From NCBI RefSeq assembly GCF_004664715.2, contig NC_051079.1, forward strand, positions 59,450,660 through 59,514,659: a stretch of DNA of 64,000 nucleotides. The letters run 5' to 3'. The stretch is from Peromyscus leucopus (taxonomy: Eukaryota > Chordata > Mammalia > Rodentia > Cricetidae). A program made the translations under genes and the position numbers. The notes below the pieces were generated by a model. That model was not told the DNA's origin, did no database searches, and saw only the letters and a program-made list of their open reading frames with translations. Positions 1 through 10,779 of the stretch are shown here, one piece after another (positions within the stretch are counted from its first letter, which is position 1; each line of letters begins with the position of its first letter).

Positions 1-499
1 TGTTCCTCTCAAGTTTTGCCTCCATCTCAGCCATAGAACTGTAATTTGGCTAGATGCTCAAAAGCCAAACACCCAAGATCCAACCTAAATTTTAGCCCTG
101 CATTCCCTAGTCAGGTGCTGTACTCCTAGCAGGAAAGCACAGCAAGAGGTTCTGTTGGTCATATAATTTACTGAGGAAACTGTCCTGATGGAGGTGTCCT
201 CAACTTGAGTGCGCCTCAGAATCATTACACAACTTAATTCATTTTTTTTTCTAGTTTTTAAAATCACCTTCAGAATACTTTGAAATCTCATCACTACAAA
301 GCACAATGCATCACTTCTCCATGGGACTACTGAATACTCAGAATAAAATCCAACTCCCTTCCATAGCTAACAAGTTCCCCAACTTTCTGACTTAAAACAT
401 TTCCAGATTCTTATTCTGCTTACAGAAGGGTCTTCTGTCTTTATTCTAAGCCTTGACAATATTCTTAGCACTCTGTGAGATGACTGGTATTCATCAGTC
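1..499. other. unassigned AT-rich DNA
   Basis: I recognise no gene or repeat here. The open frames on the minus strand are short, lack plausible composition and have no splice or start context. The right end grades into the L2-like sequence that follows. Confidence 0.5.
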
Positions 500-815
500 A
501 GATCTGAACTAATGCCACTTCCCCTCAAAAGACATTCACAGGTAATTCTAGCAACATGCTGACATTCACCACTAGCCTCTGAATTGTGCTTACCCTCTGT
601 ACTTTCTCTGCTCACTTATCAGCACTTCAACAGCACTTAGCGCAGCCTGAAAGTGCATCGAGTTTCGATGTTCCTGTGCTTTCCTGTTTATTATATCTAC
701 TTACAACCTCCCTCATAAGATTACAAACTCATAGACAGGAACTTCATTTCCAGGACCCATCAAAGTATCTATGCCGAGTAGATGTTATATGAGCATTTTA
801 AATAAATATATGAAC
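500..815 (+). mobile_element. L2 LINE 3' end (ancient)
   Basis: The stretch reads like the 3' end of a mammalian L2 LINE. It has a segment resembling the 'gctcaaatgccacctcctc' block near 509-540, an 'attacaaactcatagacaggaactt' type block near 719-745, and a terminal run ending in aaataaatat at about 800. It is heavily diverged and non-coding, as expected of an old relic. The family call is by recall of the consensus. Confidence 0.6.
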
Positions 816-826
816 AGTGTATACAT

Positions 827-1319
827 TGTAGTTGGAATTTTTACTGGGTCACCAATCAGCTCCCAAATGAAGACACAGAGACTTATTACTAATTATGAAT
901 GACTGACGTTGCCTTAGATTTGTCCTACTAGTTCTTTTTCTTAATTTGACCTCTTCTCATTTCATCTATGTTTTGCAATGGGGCTTTTTATCTTTCTTTC
1001 ATTCTGTGTGTTCTACTTTCCTGCTTCCTCTATGTCTGGCTGACAAACCCCTTAGTATCTTTTTTTCTTCTCCTGAGCCCAAATTTCTCTCCTTCCTTCC
1101 TCTCTCTGCTTGGAAGTCCAGCCTATACCTTCTCTCTTGCTATTGGCTATTCAGCTTTTTATTAGACCAATCAGATGCCTGAGGCAGGCAAGGTAAAACA
1201 GTAAAGCATCTTTACATAATTAAAAAAATATTCTGCAAAATAAACAAATGCAAGACATTTTTTACATAGATAAACAAATGTAACATATCTTTGCATAGGA
1301 AAACAAATAATCCACAACA
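827..1319 (-). mobile_element. solo LTR, 6-bp duplication ATACAT
   Basis: On the minus strand this is a 493-bp unit that begins TGTTGTGGATTATTTG and ends CCAACTACA, so it has the TG...CA ends of a retroviral LTR. It is flanked by ATACAT at 821-826 and 1320-1325, a 6-bp target duplication typical of class II (ERVK-like) integration. Inside, on the minus strand, are a CCAAT-like block and an AATAAAAAGCTG polyadenylation motif. No internal retroviral sequence adjoins it, so it is a solo LTR left by recombination. It belongs to the same broad group as the LTRs at 37006, 41667 and 60003. The short open frames inside it are not genes. Confidence 0.85.
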
Positions 1320-1325
1320 ATACAT

Positions 1326-1862
1326 GATCCAAATGAGAATGATATTTTATCTCTCTAGCTTTCATTGTCCTACTATGTCAGGATTCTTGTTTTCTTTTAG
1401 GCTGTACAAGGTTAAAAATTTGTGTAATAAGCACTCTAATAATCAATTGGATGGTGAAATGGTTCAAAATAATCAGCATAATTTATGCTCAAAATAATTT
1501 TAATTCTCATAATAAGTATATTTGCATTTTGACATTGGGTCCAGTCATCAATAAGCTGGTTATTGAACCAATCCCACCTTTACAATTAATCATATAAATA
1601 AGCTATCTGCCTCATGGAGATCAACCATGAAGCCATAAGTAGTGGAATCAAAGCAGTCCAGGAGATTAAATATTTCTTAAGGTTCAATTCTGCAATGTTA
1701 GAAGTCAAGCAAGCTTCTGGGGAAATACTACTGCTTCGTCTAGATTCAGTGGATTTTGGTCACCAGACCAGCAGCCCCAACATCAATATATATAACATCT
1801 GGGAACATTTTAGAAATAAAAATAATTGGGGTCACTTGGAGAGCTAAGAGATGAGAACCCCT
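1326..1862. other. unassigned AT-rich DNA
   Basis: No recognisable repeat, exon or RNA gene is visible. The sequence is AT-rich and carries many stops in all frames. Confidence 0.5.
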
Positions 1863-1934
1863 GAGCAGTGTTAGTGTTGCATTTTAACAATCCTGGAGGC
1901 AATTCTGATGCTGACCCAAGTTTGAAGGTCACTG
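1863..1934 (-). mobile_element. MER5A-like hAT fragment
   Basis: The block with ttttaacaatcctggagg followed by aattctgatgctgaccc and ending in gtttgaaggtcactg reads as the reverse complement of the left half of MER5A, a short non-autonomous hAT-Charlie DNA transposon of early mammals. Only about 70 bp is recognisable, without a clear 8-bp duplication. Confidence 0.55.
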
Positions 1935-3049
1935 AGGAATGGAGGCAGTGCAATGTGCTGAACTGCAGTGGGGAATAAGGGAGAGTACTTTGTTTAAAGG
2001 TATCTTCATTGGGGAAATACAAGATTTGGAATATATTTATGGTCCAATATTCAGCTTGTCACTAGTCAGGCAGCCCTTGCCTCAGCAAAACCCTTTATCC
2101 ACCTATTCTATGTTCAATGCTTAAACAAAACGTAACATCCAACTCTCCACAGAACACTGAGGGTGGAAGCACTCTCCACCAAAGTGCAGTGCCCTCAGAA
2201 TGATGCCTCTATGCTGAGGCTTGACCTGGCTTTCTGCACAAGCATCTGAACAGTCATTACACATTTTGTCAAATGGCGGATCTTCACCTATATTATCTTA
2301 AATACGATTTGATACTATTCTGCAATGTCTTCAGAAGAGATGATGGGGAGGAGTCAGTTCCCACAAAAGAGCATTCCAGCTATCAATCTGCCTAGTGGTG
2401 CAATCACTTCCTTTAATAAGACGTCTGTAATTGTCATTCTCAATGGCATGATACGTCACTACTGATTACTACAGAAGACAAAGATGTCTCAGGAGCAAAG
2501 TAAGACAAAACTCGTTTTATCCAGTCTGTGCTTGCTTGTTGCCTCATTAGGTGGGTGTCTGCAGCCTTTTATTGTGATTAATGATGACTCCATATCTCAC
2601 ATGCAAACACACATGCTTGAATATCCACGCATATATGTGCACATGCTTTATCCACTTTTTAAATACAGACTTTTTGTACAAATTAAAAAGCAAAGGTATT
2701 CCATTCTTCTATATTACTGGTATACAGAATCAGTAGTGTAATTTATCCTACCACTTCGAATTGTTTAAGTAAAAACTCAATATAGATGAAGAGTTTTCCA
2801 AATTCTATTGTCTTTCAACTCTACAATGTGGTCTAAACTCTATGTGGCCAGTATGTTTTATCCTATACATTTCTTTTATTTGTTCCCTGAGCCAGCTAAA
2901 GCAATCTTGTGATTTGTTGTTGTTGTTCAATGACATCAGTTCATTTCTGTCTTAAGCTGTCAATTTTTTCTTCCCATAACCATATTAGCCCATTCTTTCC
3001 ATGATCAATAAAGATGACTCATCTTCTAATACAGCATTCAAACTAAAAT
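1935..3049. other. unassigned DNA
   Basis: I see nothing here that I can name. Short open frames such as 2484-2741 have biased, low-complexity translations and no conserved motif. Confidence 0.45.
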
Positions 3050-3238
3050 TTAAGTCTCATTTCCTCCTGACCCAATTTCCATCTATAAAACACTTTTCCC
3101 TGAAACAATACCTACTATTACCACTGTTCTCAACCCTCTAACTATTAACATCTTTTAGGTTAGGGATATATTTTTCCTGTATTCCCATTCTCCAAATAAT
3201 GACTGGCTCAAGAAATAAATATTTGTTCATTGCTATGT
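3050..3238 (+). mobile_element. L2 LINE 3' end (ancient)
   Basis: The block ending 'gactggctcaagaaataaatatttgttcattg' at about 3201-3232 matches the characteristic L2 3' terminus, preceded by a 'ttagggatatatttttcctgtattccc' segment. Strong divergence fits an ancient insertion. Confidence 0.6.
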
Positions 3239-3476
3239 TAAAGAGCTTAAAATAAGCTTTAGGTAAGGTAATAACAACATGTAATTTTTAATAGCTTTTA
3301 TTTTTGAGATTTTCCCTTTCCCTTTCCACCCTCCAAACCAACTCATAACCCTTTCTTGCTCTCTTTCAAATTCATGACCCTTTTTTTTTCATTAAATGTT
3401 GTTACATGTGCATATGTATATTTCTATACATATATGTGTGTAAATACAACCTGCTCACTCTGTATAATATTACTTG

Positions 3477-3509
<33 letters not shown>
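3477..3509. repeat. (TATG)n microsatellite
   Basis: About eight tandem TATG units lie inside the old L1 3' UTR and probably expanded from its TA/TG-rich segment. Confidence 0.9.
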
Positions 3510-3627
3510 TTTCGGGGCTGATCATTTGTTATTGGATAACCAACAACAAAACAAAAACAAAAACATACCAAAAAAAAGAAAACAGAAAATGACTAAAAAA
3601 TTATGCCAAAGTAAGAAAGGTATTTTT

Positions 3628-4122
3628 TTTTTAAATTTATAATTAATTTAATTTTACATATCAGCCACAGATTCCCCTGTCCTCCTTCCTCCTGCCGCCT
3701 CCCCTTCCCCATTCCACCCTCCCCCTTCCCACCTCCTCCAGGGCAAGGACTCCCCTGGAGATTCAGCCCAGCCTGGGTAGATTCTGTCCAGGTAGGTCCA
3801 GTCCCCTCTTCCATTCACCCAGGCTGAGCAAAGTGTCCCAGCATAGGCCCTAGGCTCCAAAAAGCCAGCTCATGCACCAAGGACAGGTCCTGGTCCCACT
3901 GCCTGGGGGCCTCCCAAACAGTTCAAGCTAATCGACTGTCTCACTTATCCAGAGGGCCTGATCCAGTTCCATGGGGGCTCCTCAACTGTTGGTTCATAGT
4001 TCATGTGTTTCCAGTAGTTTGGCTATTTGTCCCTGTGCTTTTTCCAATCATAGTCTCAACATCTCCCGCTCATACAATCCCTCCTCTCTCTCATCGATTG
4101 GACTTCTGGGGTTCCACAGATC
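3628..4122 (-). mobile_element. L1 3' end, 15-bp duplication
   Basis: A minus-strand L1 3' end about 495 bp long. The left edge is T-rich (reversed tail), then comes tacatatcagccacag and a C-rich block that is the complement of the G-rich L1 3' UTR. It is flanked by AAGAAAGGTATTTTT at 3613-3627 and 4123-4137, a perfect 15-bp target duplication. It is truncated within the 3' UTR and carries no ORF2. The perfect duplication suggests it is young compared with the sequence it sits in. Confidence 0.9.
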
Positions 4123-4835
4123 AAGAAAGGTATTTTTAACAATAAAACTCTTATCGTGTTGAAGATTGTTTCGACACCTGTGACTTTCAAAGCGGATCTA
4201 CCCAAAAATGGGGAAGACGATTTCTCCCACTCTCAGCATTCCTTAGTTTCCTGCAACTCTTGGTGAAGGGTTGAGGTCTGGTTATTTTTCCCTTTTCCAC
4301 CTTGTCATGTCTACTGTTGTTGTTGTCCTTGTTTAGGCAGTCATGTTGGTGACACTTTATGAGTGTAGTTTCTGAAATTACTAGAAGACATAATCTCATA
4401 GCAAACTCCCTGATCCTCTGGCTCAGGGAGTGAACTTTCCACCTTCAAACCTTCTATACCCCCTATTCCATGATGCTCCATGAAAGATATGTGAGGGATT
4501 TTTTTAAATGTAAAATTGGACTTACGACATGCTCAACAGGAGAAAAAACATGGACTAGAAACCTATTCAGATACCCAGGGCTAATGAAGTCATGGATCCT
4601 GGAGGAGAACCTGCAACTTCCACTAAATCAGCACAATCCTGGATTACACTCTAGATATTTGTCATTATACCCACAGATAAGGTATAGTTCTCATACATCA
4701 TCAAGAAAAATTCTCTTTGTAACAGACAGAGCACTGGTACAGAAAACCAAAATCAATCAAAATAAAGAGTTGAGGAGCCTAGTCCCAGTGAACATATCTA
4801 TAAAACAATATATTATTTTTGTTGTAAAACTTTGT

Positions 4836-5329
4836 AGGACTTAAAATAAGACATAAGTGAGATAATAAAAATGTATAATTTTTTGTATTTAAAGTTAAGA
4901 TTTCTCATTTCCCCAGCCCGCACACTCTTCTAAAGGAAAGACATACCCAATGTAATATTGATGTATAATTGCAGAACTTTGGGATTCTTAGTAGGTATTA
5001 TTCTGAAACATTCTGTAAAGCCACCAGTCATTAGATTTAAATTCAAATGTGTGTAGTATATTTCACTTCATAAGGCAAGAAAGTAGAACCATGTTTTAAA
5101 ATTATTCTTTCAATAAAATATAGTTGTTGAACAAAGAGAAAATTCTGAATGTCAATACACAATTTCCCATAAAACCTGGAATGAATGACAATTTTATAAA
5201 CTTTAAAGAGAAAGATCAATGGCATAAGTGCCAACAAAATTAAAGATAAATCTTTTTTTTCTTTAAGAAGCTTGTACAATTTTTATTGTGTGCATTTTTT
5301 ATGTAGCCTCTCTGAATCCTATTTGAAAA
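4836..5329. other. unassigned AT-rich DNA
   Basis: No recognisable element. The sequence is AT-rich and lacks open frames of note. Confidence 0.45.
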
Positions 5330-5508
5330 ACTGTGATCTCTCACTCGCACGGAAGAGGCACAAACAGGACTGTGAGTTTGAGTCCAGCATAAGCCACACA
5401 GTGAGACACTCTCTCAAAGAGTAAATCACAACAACCAAACTAGCCAGTAAAAACAAACAAGAGAAAATAAAACAAATGAACATATAAAAATAAAAAATAA
5501 AAAACACC
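5330..5508 (+). mobile_element. B1/B4-type SINE 3' half, A-rich tail
   Basis: The block with tgtgagtttgagtccagc, then cacacagtgagacactctctc and a long interrupted A-rich tail resembles the 3' half of a B1 or B4 (ID-B1) SINE on the plus strand. The 5' half is missing or too diverged to recognise. Confidence 0.5.
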
Positions 5509-5646
5509 ACCAACAACAAAAGAAAAAAAAAACAGAAAAAAAGAAAAAAACAAAAAAAATATTATTCCAAAGTAAGAAAGGTAGTTTTAGTAAATAAAAG
5601 TCTTATCATGTTGAAGTTTGTTTCCACACCTGGATCACCTAAAAAA
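5509..5646 (+). repeat. copy of 3539-4208 segment
   Basis: After removing the L1 at 3628-4122, the segment 3539-4208 aligns with this stretch. An A-rich part starting accaacaacaaaa is followed by ccaaagtaagaaaggta and then a gttgaag...acacctg block. I estimate roughly 85 percent identity by eye over the last 78 bases. This is a dispersed duplication about 1.4 kb apart, not a family I know. Confidence 0.7.
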
Positions 5647-6719
5647 CTCATGTTAAATGCAATTTGTCTTTAGAAACATAACTTTTAAAATGTGTAGGGG
5701 TCTATTTTTAAATGAATATACTTTGAAGCCATTTCAATTTGCCAAAGCAGAGATTCTCTTTGAAGCTATATTTCTACTTCAGCATAAATTGTCATACACC
5801 TGAAATAGAATCTAAGATATAATAACTGAAATTAAAACAAATTTGACTTAAATATATCCATTCACAAGATAGTACCTTATCCATTGCCAAAGCAACAAAA
5901 TCAAGGATAGTTTATTTTACACTGTAGGTGAGAGAAATCAGCATTATTTCTCCCCCTTTAAAATCAGTAGTAAGACATTAAAAGAAACCTAGCATAAATC
6001 CACGGGGGTGTCTACTCGAATGTAAATCACTGAAAATGGCACGACACTTGCATGGTGCAGTGAATCTAGTTACTCTTCTGCTTAGAGACAAAGAGAGCTC
6101 GGTATGCATTGTTGTTCCTCCCATCAATCTCTTTTAGGATTTTGGAAACCAGTTATTTCATGGCCATTGCATTAAATTGCTCATCACTCCACCTTTATGA
6201 ATTACAAACTAACCACAGAATATTTCAGAACGTAATAATACAGCAACCATGTCAGTGTGTTAGCTACCATTTAAAATGCATTCACAGAACTGTTTGCCCA
6301 TGCAAAGAGTCAGTTAGGAAATTTCATATGCAAGTTACATAAGCACCCTAGAATTCTAAAAAAGAAGGAAGGAATGAATGAGTGAAATGCTTTAATATTT
6401 GGCAGTAACATGAATGAAATATCATAAGCTATATAAATATATTCAGACATGTAATAAGATGTATATGTTATTCACAGATGTCATACTGTGAGTCTACGCG
6501 TGTGTGCACATGTAAGTACGTACATTTACTCTATTAAAATTATTTGTATTTTCTTCTCAGTCTAAAGTCTACTAGCTACGTTGTAGAATTATAAGTAAGT
6601 GTCTTACCTAGCCACAGGGGAGATTCTATATTATAGAAGTAAAGTTGGTGTTGCTGAGAAAAAATAAATTTCTAATTTCCCAAACAATAATTTTAATAAG
6701 GCTTGATTCAAAGAACCAA
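5647..6719. other. unassigned AT-rich DNA
   Basis: Nothing nameable is visible. The open frame at 6109-6342 has no start context or domain and I do not support it as a gene. Confidence 0.45.
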
Positions 6720-6728
6720 ATTACTTCT

Positions 6729-7566
6729 TTTTTTCTGTTATTTTTGAAATGTATTTATTAATTTTATTTTTACATATCAGCCACGGATTCCCCCCGCCGC
6801 CTTCCCCCCAGCCCACCCCCCATTCCCATCTCCTCCAGGGCAAAGACTCCCCCAGGATTGAGTTCAACCTGGTAGATTCAGTCCAGGCAGGTCCAGTCCC
6901 CTCCTCCCAGGCTGAGCCAGGTGTCCCTGTATAAGTCCCAGGTTCCAAACTGCCAGTTCATGCACTGAGGACAGGACCCGGTCCCACTGTCTGGATGCCT
7001 CCCAAACAGATCAAGCCAATCAATTTTCTCACCTATTCAGAGGGCCTGATCCAGTTGGGGGCTCCTCAGCTATTGGTTCATAGTTCATGTGTATCCTTTT
7101 GTTTGTATATTTGTCCCTGTGCTTTTTCCAACCTTGGTCTCAACAATTCTCTCTCATAAAAACCCTCCTCTTTCTCACCAATTGGACTCCTGGAGCTCCA
7201 CCTGGGGCCTGACAGTGGATCTCTGCATCCTTTTCCCTCAGTCATTGGATGGGGTTTCTAGCATGACAATTAGGATGTTTGGCCAGGTGGCCTTCGAATA
7301 CTTCAGAGATCTATTCAGAGGGCTGATCCAGTTGGGGGCCTCTCAGCCTTTGGTTCATAGTTTACGTGTTTCCATTCGTTTGGCTATTTGTCCCTGTGCT
7401 TTATCCAACCTTGGTTTTAACAATTCTCGATCATATAAGCCCTTCTCTTTCTCGCTAATTGGACTCCCAGAGCTCTACCCGGGGCCTAGCTGTGGATCTC
7501 TGCATCCAGATTCCTCAGTCCTTGCATGGGGTTTCTGGCATGACTATTAGGGTGTTTGGCTATCCC
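6729..7566 (-). mobile_element. L1 3' end with internal duplication
   Basis: A minus-strand L1 3' UTR of the same group as 3628-4122 (tacatatcagccacgg, then a C-rich block). It is flanked by ATTACTTCT at 6720-6728 and 7567-7575. Two copies of one segment lie head to tail: about 7036-7292 and about 7310-7560. Both start ttcagagggc(c)tgatccagttggggg and end tagg(a/g)tgtttggc. A junction of about 20 bp lies between them. The 153-residue open frame at 7089-7550 arises from this duplicated UTR and is not a gene. Confidence 0.8.
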
Positions 7567-7575
7567 ATTACTTCT

Positions 7576-9661
7576 AAACTAAAAAGTCAACAAATATTAC
7601 ATGAAACCAGTTTTTCATAAATGTCTTAAGTACTTGTTAAAGTATTACAAACAAAGATATTTGCCCACAGCCCAGACAAGACTCGTAGGTAATTCTTTGG
7701 CGTGCTGAAAACTAGGCTACATTGCCTGAAACCAGTGTCCCCAGGCGTCAGTGAATTTAGGCTCACCCAGATGACCTGTAAAAACTGATTTTGGCTCTTC
7801 ATTCAGTAAACATCTTCCAACAGTAAACCCTGAGTGAGAACTTCTGGCGAATTCCCAAATAGCACCTCTGTTTCTGATCCGAGACTGTACTTCCAGAAGC
7901 ACTGTTACAATTTTTCCTAAATGTCATATTTTCAGTTGTGTGTCAGGTGAATTGGACTTAAGATTGTTTACAAGCCTCACTTCCAGTGTTTGGTTCAAGA
8001 GTTCTTCCTTGAAGGTGGACCCATGTGCCACAGTAGGAAGAGGGCATGAGGGCTAATGCCCAATTACAAAAATGTCAAAGCCTTATATGTTTCAGCCTGC
8101 ACGGAAGATCAGCCCTCTGCTACACAATAGGAAGCTGCAGGTAAGAAACAGAATCTCTGTAGAGCATGTGGTGGATGGGCTAAATTACAGGAACCCTGAG
8201 AGCTCTATATTGAAGCTGAGGGTGTCTCTGACCTGCTTGTTCTCAAAGAGACAACTATCTGCAGGGGTATAGGACAGAATGGGTTGACAATAGCTCCTAA
8301 GTCCCCGAATTGCCCCACTCCGATAGTAATTTCAGCTCAGAACACTTTCTTAAGCTCAGAATAAATGCTTTGGGTTTGATATTTTCAAACTGCTTGGTAG
8401 AACCCAGGCTTTAAGGTTCTGGGAGCCACAGTACAATGCTGTGGCTCCTGGCTAATCAGTGAACCTGGAGAATGTGTTTTCAAAAGAGTGTGTCCCAAGT
8501 ACCTAACTAGGTGAGATTGCTGTACTTGAGTAGTTAAATTAGACTCTGTGCCTGTGAAAGATAGCTGACAATGAGCTTCATTTTAGAGTAATTAAAGCTA
8601 AGGGACATCTTCTGGCAGTAGTTAACTTCCAGAGTGTTCTAGTTATTCAAATTTCCCAGTGTTGCATAGACTATCATTATTATTTAAAAAAGCTATTTAT
8701 TGTCTTTTGGCAAAGGCAGAGTACTATGCATATGGCTAATCTAAGAGTAGTTTTTTTTTAATCATTATTTTATGTGTTAAAATTTTAGGGAAAAATTTCA
8801 TTGCCATCTGTGTCTCTGAGGACTAGCCAGTCAGCCTTGCTAACTATAATAGTAAAGAAAATGTCTTCTTTTAAAACAGAAACTATCCAAGTCCCACAAT
8901 CAGTTTCTTTTCTGAAGTCAATGGCCAATAAAGCAACATATTATATTTTATTATTCTTGGCTGCTTTCCCTGGAAGTGATTATAACAATGACGCAGCAGG
9001 CTAATTCCATCTCCTGTCTGTTTGTTAGTCTCACTAAAAAGGATACAGAATATGTAAAAAAGAATTTAATTATTATTAAGCTGAAAATGTTCAAAGGGAA
9101 ATATGTTAGGCCACTAAGACTGTTTTTCAACTAATAAAGCTGAGCATAAATATGATTATGGATGACACCCATAAATCTAAAATCATAGGGAGATCAATTT
9201 TAGGCATATAAAAATGAGCACAGAGATTTAGGATATAATTATTATGACTTTATGAAATTCTTAAAGTATGATCAACTTAAAAAAAATCCAACAAAAAAAA
9301 TCCAAAAACCATATCAACAACTACAAAAAGAGCCTCGGTTATAAAAATAACCCCAGCCTAGTGTAAGCCAGTGTGTGACACAAATCATAGCCAAATTTGA
9401 ACCCTGGAAAACCTCAATAATGCTCTTACTCCAGGAATTCCACATCCAAGGACCCTAAGGGCTGGGGCCGAGTATCAGGGCCCATAGGTACAGAGATATA
9501 AAACTTTTCATGTAAAATGAAAACGAGTCATACTTTGCTTTTCTTATTCTTTTTTTTTTTTTTTTTTTTAAATTTATGCTTTGGGTCCATCCAAAAGGTG
9601 ACATGCTACCATAATCAAGATCTCACTAGTCTGGAATGGGTTTTAAATGCTGGGTATTGCT
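7576..9661. other. unassigned DNA with a strong hairpin
   Basis: About 2 kb in which I recognise no repeat or gene. It holds a 10-bp perfect inverted repeat at 8422-8448 and a run of about 20 T near 9548-9569. Open frames of 60-70 residues lack domains. Confidence 0.45.
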
Positions 9662-9921
9662 ATATTTAAGTTTCTATTTTGATGATAAATACCATCTCCA
9701 AAAGCAACTTGGGAGAAGTTAAGAGGGTTACTTTTACAGCTTACAATCCACGAGGAAGGGGAGCCAAGGCCTGAACTCAAGGTAGGAAACTGGAGGCAGG
9801 AACTAAAGCAGATACCATGGAGGAATGCGGGTTGTGCCATGGCTGTTCAGTCTGATTTCTCATACCACCCAAGACCACCTTCCTATGGTGGCATGACCCA
9901 CAATAGACTTGGCCTCCCACA
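9662..9921 (-). mobile_element. ORR1 MaLR LTR, 3' half (split)
   Basis: Reads as a diverged ORR1-type LTR on the minus strand, from tttctattttgatgataaatacc through caaaagcaacttgggag to ggcatgacccacaatagac. The rest of the LTR continues at 10420 beyond an inserted LTR-like element. ORR1 is a rodent non-autonomous ERVL-MaLR family. Confidence 0.75.
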
Positions 9922-10413
9922 TGTGGTGGTACTGTGTTCCCTGAAATATTGTGCACACTAATAAAATTATAAGGGGTCAGAGACAGAGCAGCCACAATAT
10001 TAAACATAGAGGCTAGGCCATGGTAGCACACACCTTTAACCCTAGCATTCCACAAGCAGAAATCCATGTGTTCAAGGATATAGCCAAGCATGGTGACTCA
10101 CGCCTTTAATCTCAGAAAGCAAGCCTTTAATTCCAGGGAGTGATGGTGCAAAGCAGAAAGGTACATAAGCCATGAGGACCAGAAACTAGAGGCATTTGGC
10201 TGGTTAAGCTTTCAGACTTTCGAGCAGCAGTTCAGCTGAGATTCATTCTGGATGATGACTCAGAGGCTTCCAGTCTGAGGAAACAGGAACAGCTGAGGAA
10301 CTGGCATGGTGAGGTAGCTGTGGCTTGTTCTGCATCTGATCTACAAGCATTCAGCCCAATAACTGGCTTCACGTTTGATTTTATTAATAAGAACTTTGAA
10401 GATTCATGCTACA
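9922..10413 (+). mobile_element. LTR-like element with B1 pieces (RMER1-like)
   Basis: A 492-bp unit begins TGTGGTGGTACTGTGTTCCC and ends ATTCATGCTACA. It is flanked by CCCACA at 9916-9921 and 10414-10419, a 6-bp duplication that argues for LTR-type integration. Inside are two partial B1-like heads (near 10018-10050 and 10086-10115, each with a cctttaa-type A box) and a unique 3' part with ggttaagctttcag and cttccagtctgaggaaacagg. The second copy at 46992-47466 has the same ends and order. I think this is the family called RMER1, but that name is from memory. It is inserted in an ORR1 LTR, so it is younger than that LTR. Confidence 0.8.
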
Positions 10414-10419
10414 CCCACA

Positions 10420-10551
10420 TCTATCAGTAATTGAGAAAATGGCCCACACACTTACCTACAGGCCTGTCAACCAGAGGCATTTTCTCAGTTGAGCCTTCCT
10501 TTTCCCAGAGACCCAAGCTTGTGTTAGGTAGACAAAAGCTCAGCATCACAG
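10420..10551 (-). mobile_element. ORR1 MaLR LTR, 5' half (split)
   Basis: Continuation of the LTR at 9662-9921. It reads tcagtaattgagaaaatgg, then gaggcattttctcagttgag and agcttgtgttaggtagac, which is the start of an ORR1 LTR on the minus strand. Confidence 0.75.
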
Positions 10552-10779
10552 GTTTTACATCTTTACTGACAAAGCAGGAGGAAATACTCAGTTCAATTTC
10601 TAGGTTCAGGTTCTCTTCTTAAGGAAGATTTGTTTCTGTTTTCTTTCTCAAATCTCTTCATCAGCAACTGCGCAGGCCTCAGCTATTAGCCTTCTTTGCC
10701 CTCTCTTGAAATACTCTTTCAGAAACCTAATCCAGCAAACAACTCTAAATGGCAATGTAAGTCACAATGCCCCCAATCA

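Larger units (their letters stand above)
3285..4835 (-). mobile_element. old L1 3' end with 5' inversion
   Basis: The parts at 3285-3538 and 4209-4480 read as the 3' UTR of an old rodent L1 on the minus strand, with the tail on the left (a pyrimidine-rich tttccctttccctttccacc block, then ctctcagcattccttag). From about 4484 to 4835 the sequence switches to the plus strand and reads as an earlier part of an L1 3' UTR (for example ggatcctggaggagaacc, then gtaacagacagagcactgg). This matches a 5'-inverted, twin-primed insertion. The element is interrupted at 3539-4208 by an A-rich segment that itself contains a younger L1 end. The 124-residue open frame at 4470-4844 lies in this UTR and is not a gene. 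Confidence 0.65.

Noticed and set aside
4470..4844. 124-residue open frame
   Set aside because: It lies in plus-strand L1 3' UTR sequence of the inverted element; no start context or domain.
7089..7550. 153-residue open frame, the longest in the window
   Set aside because: It is the antisense of a tandemly duplicated L1 3' UTR; the two halves of the peptide repeat each other.
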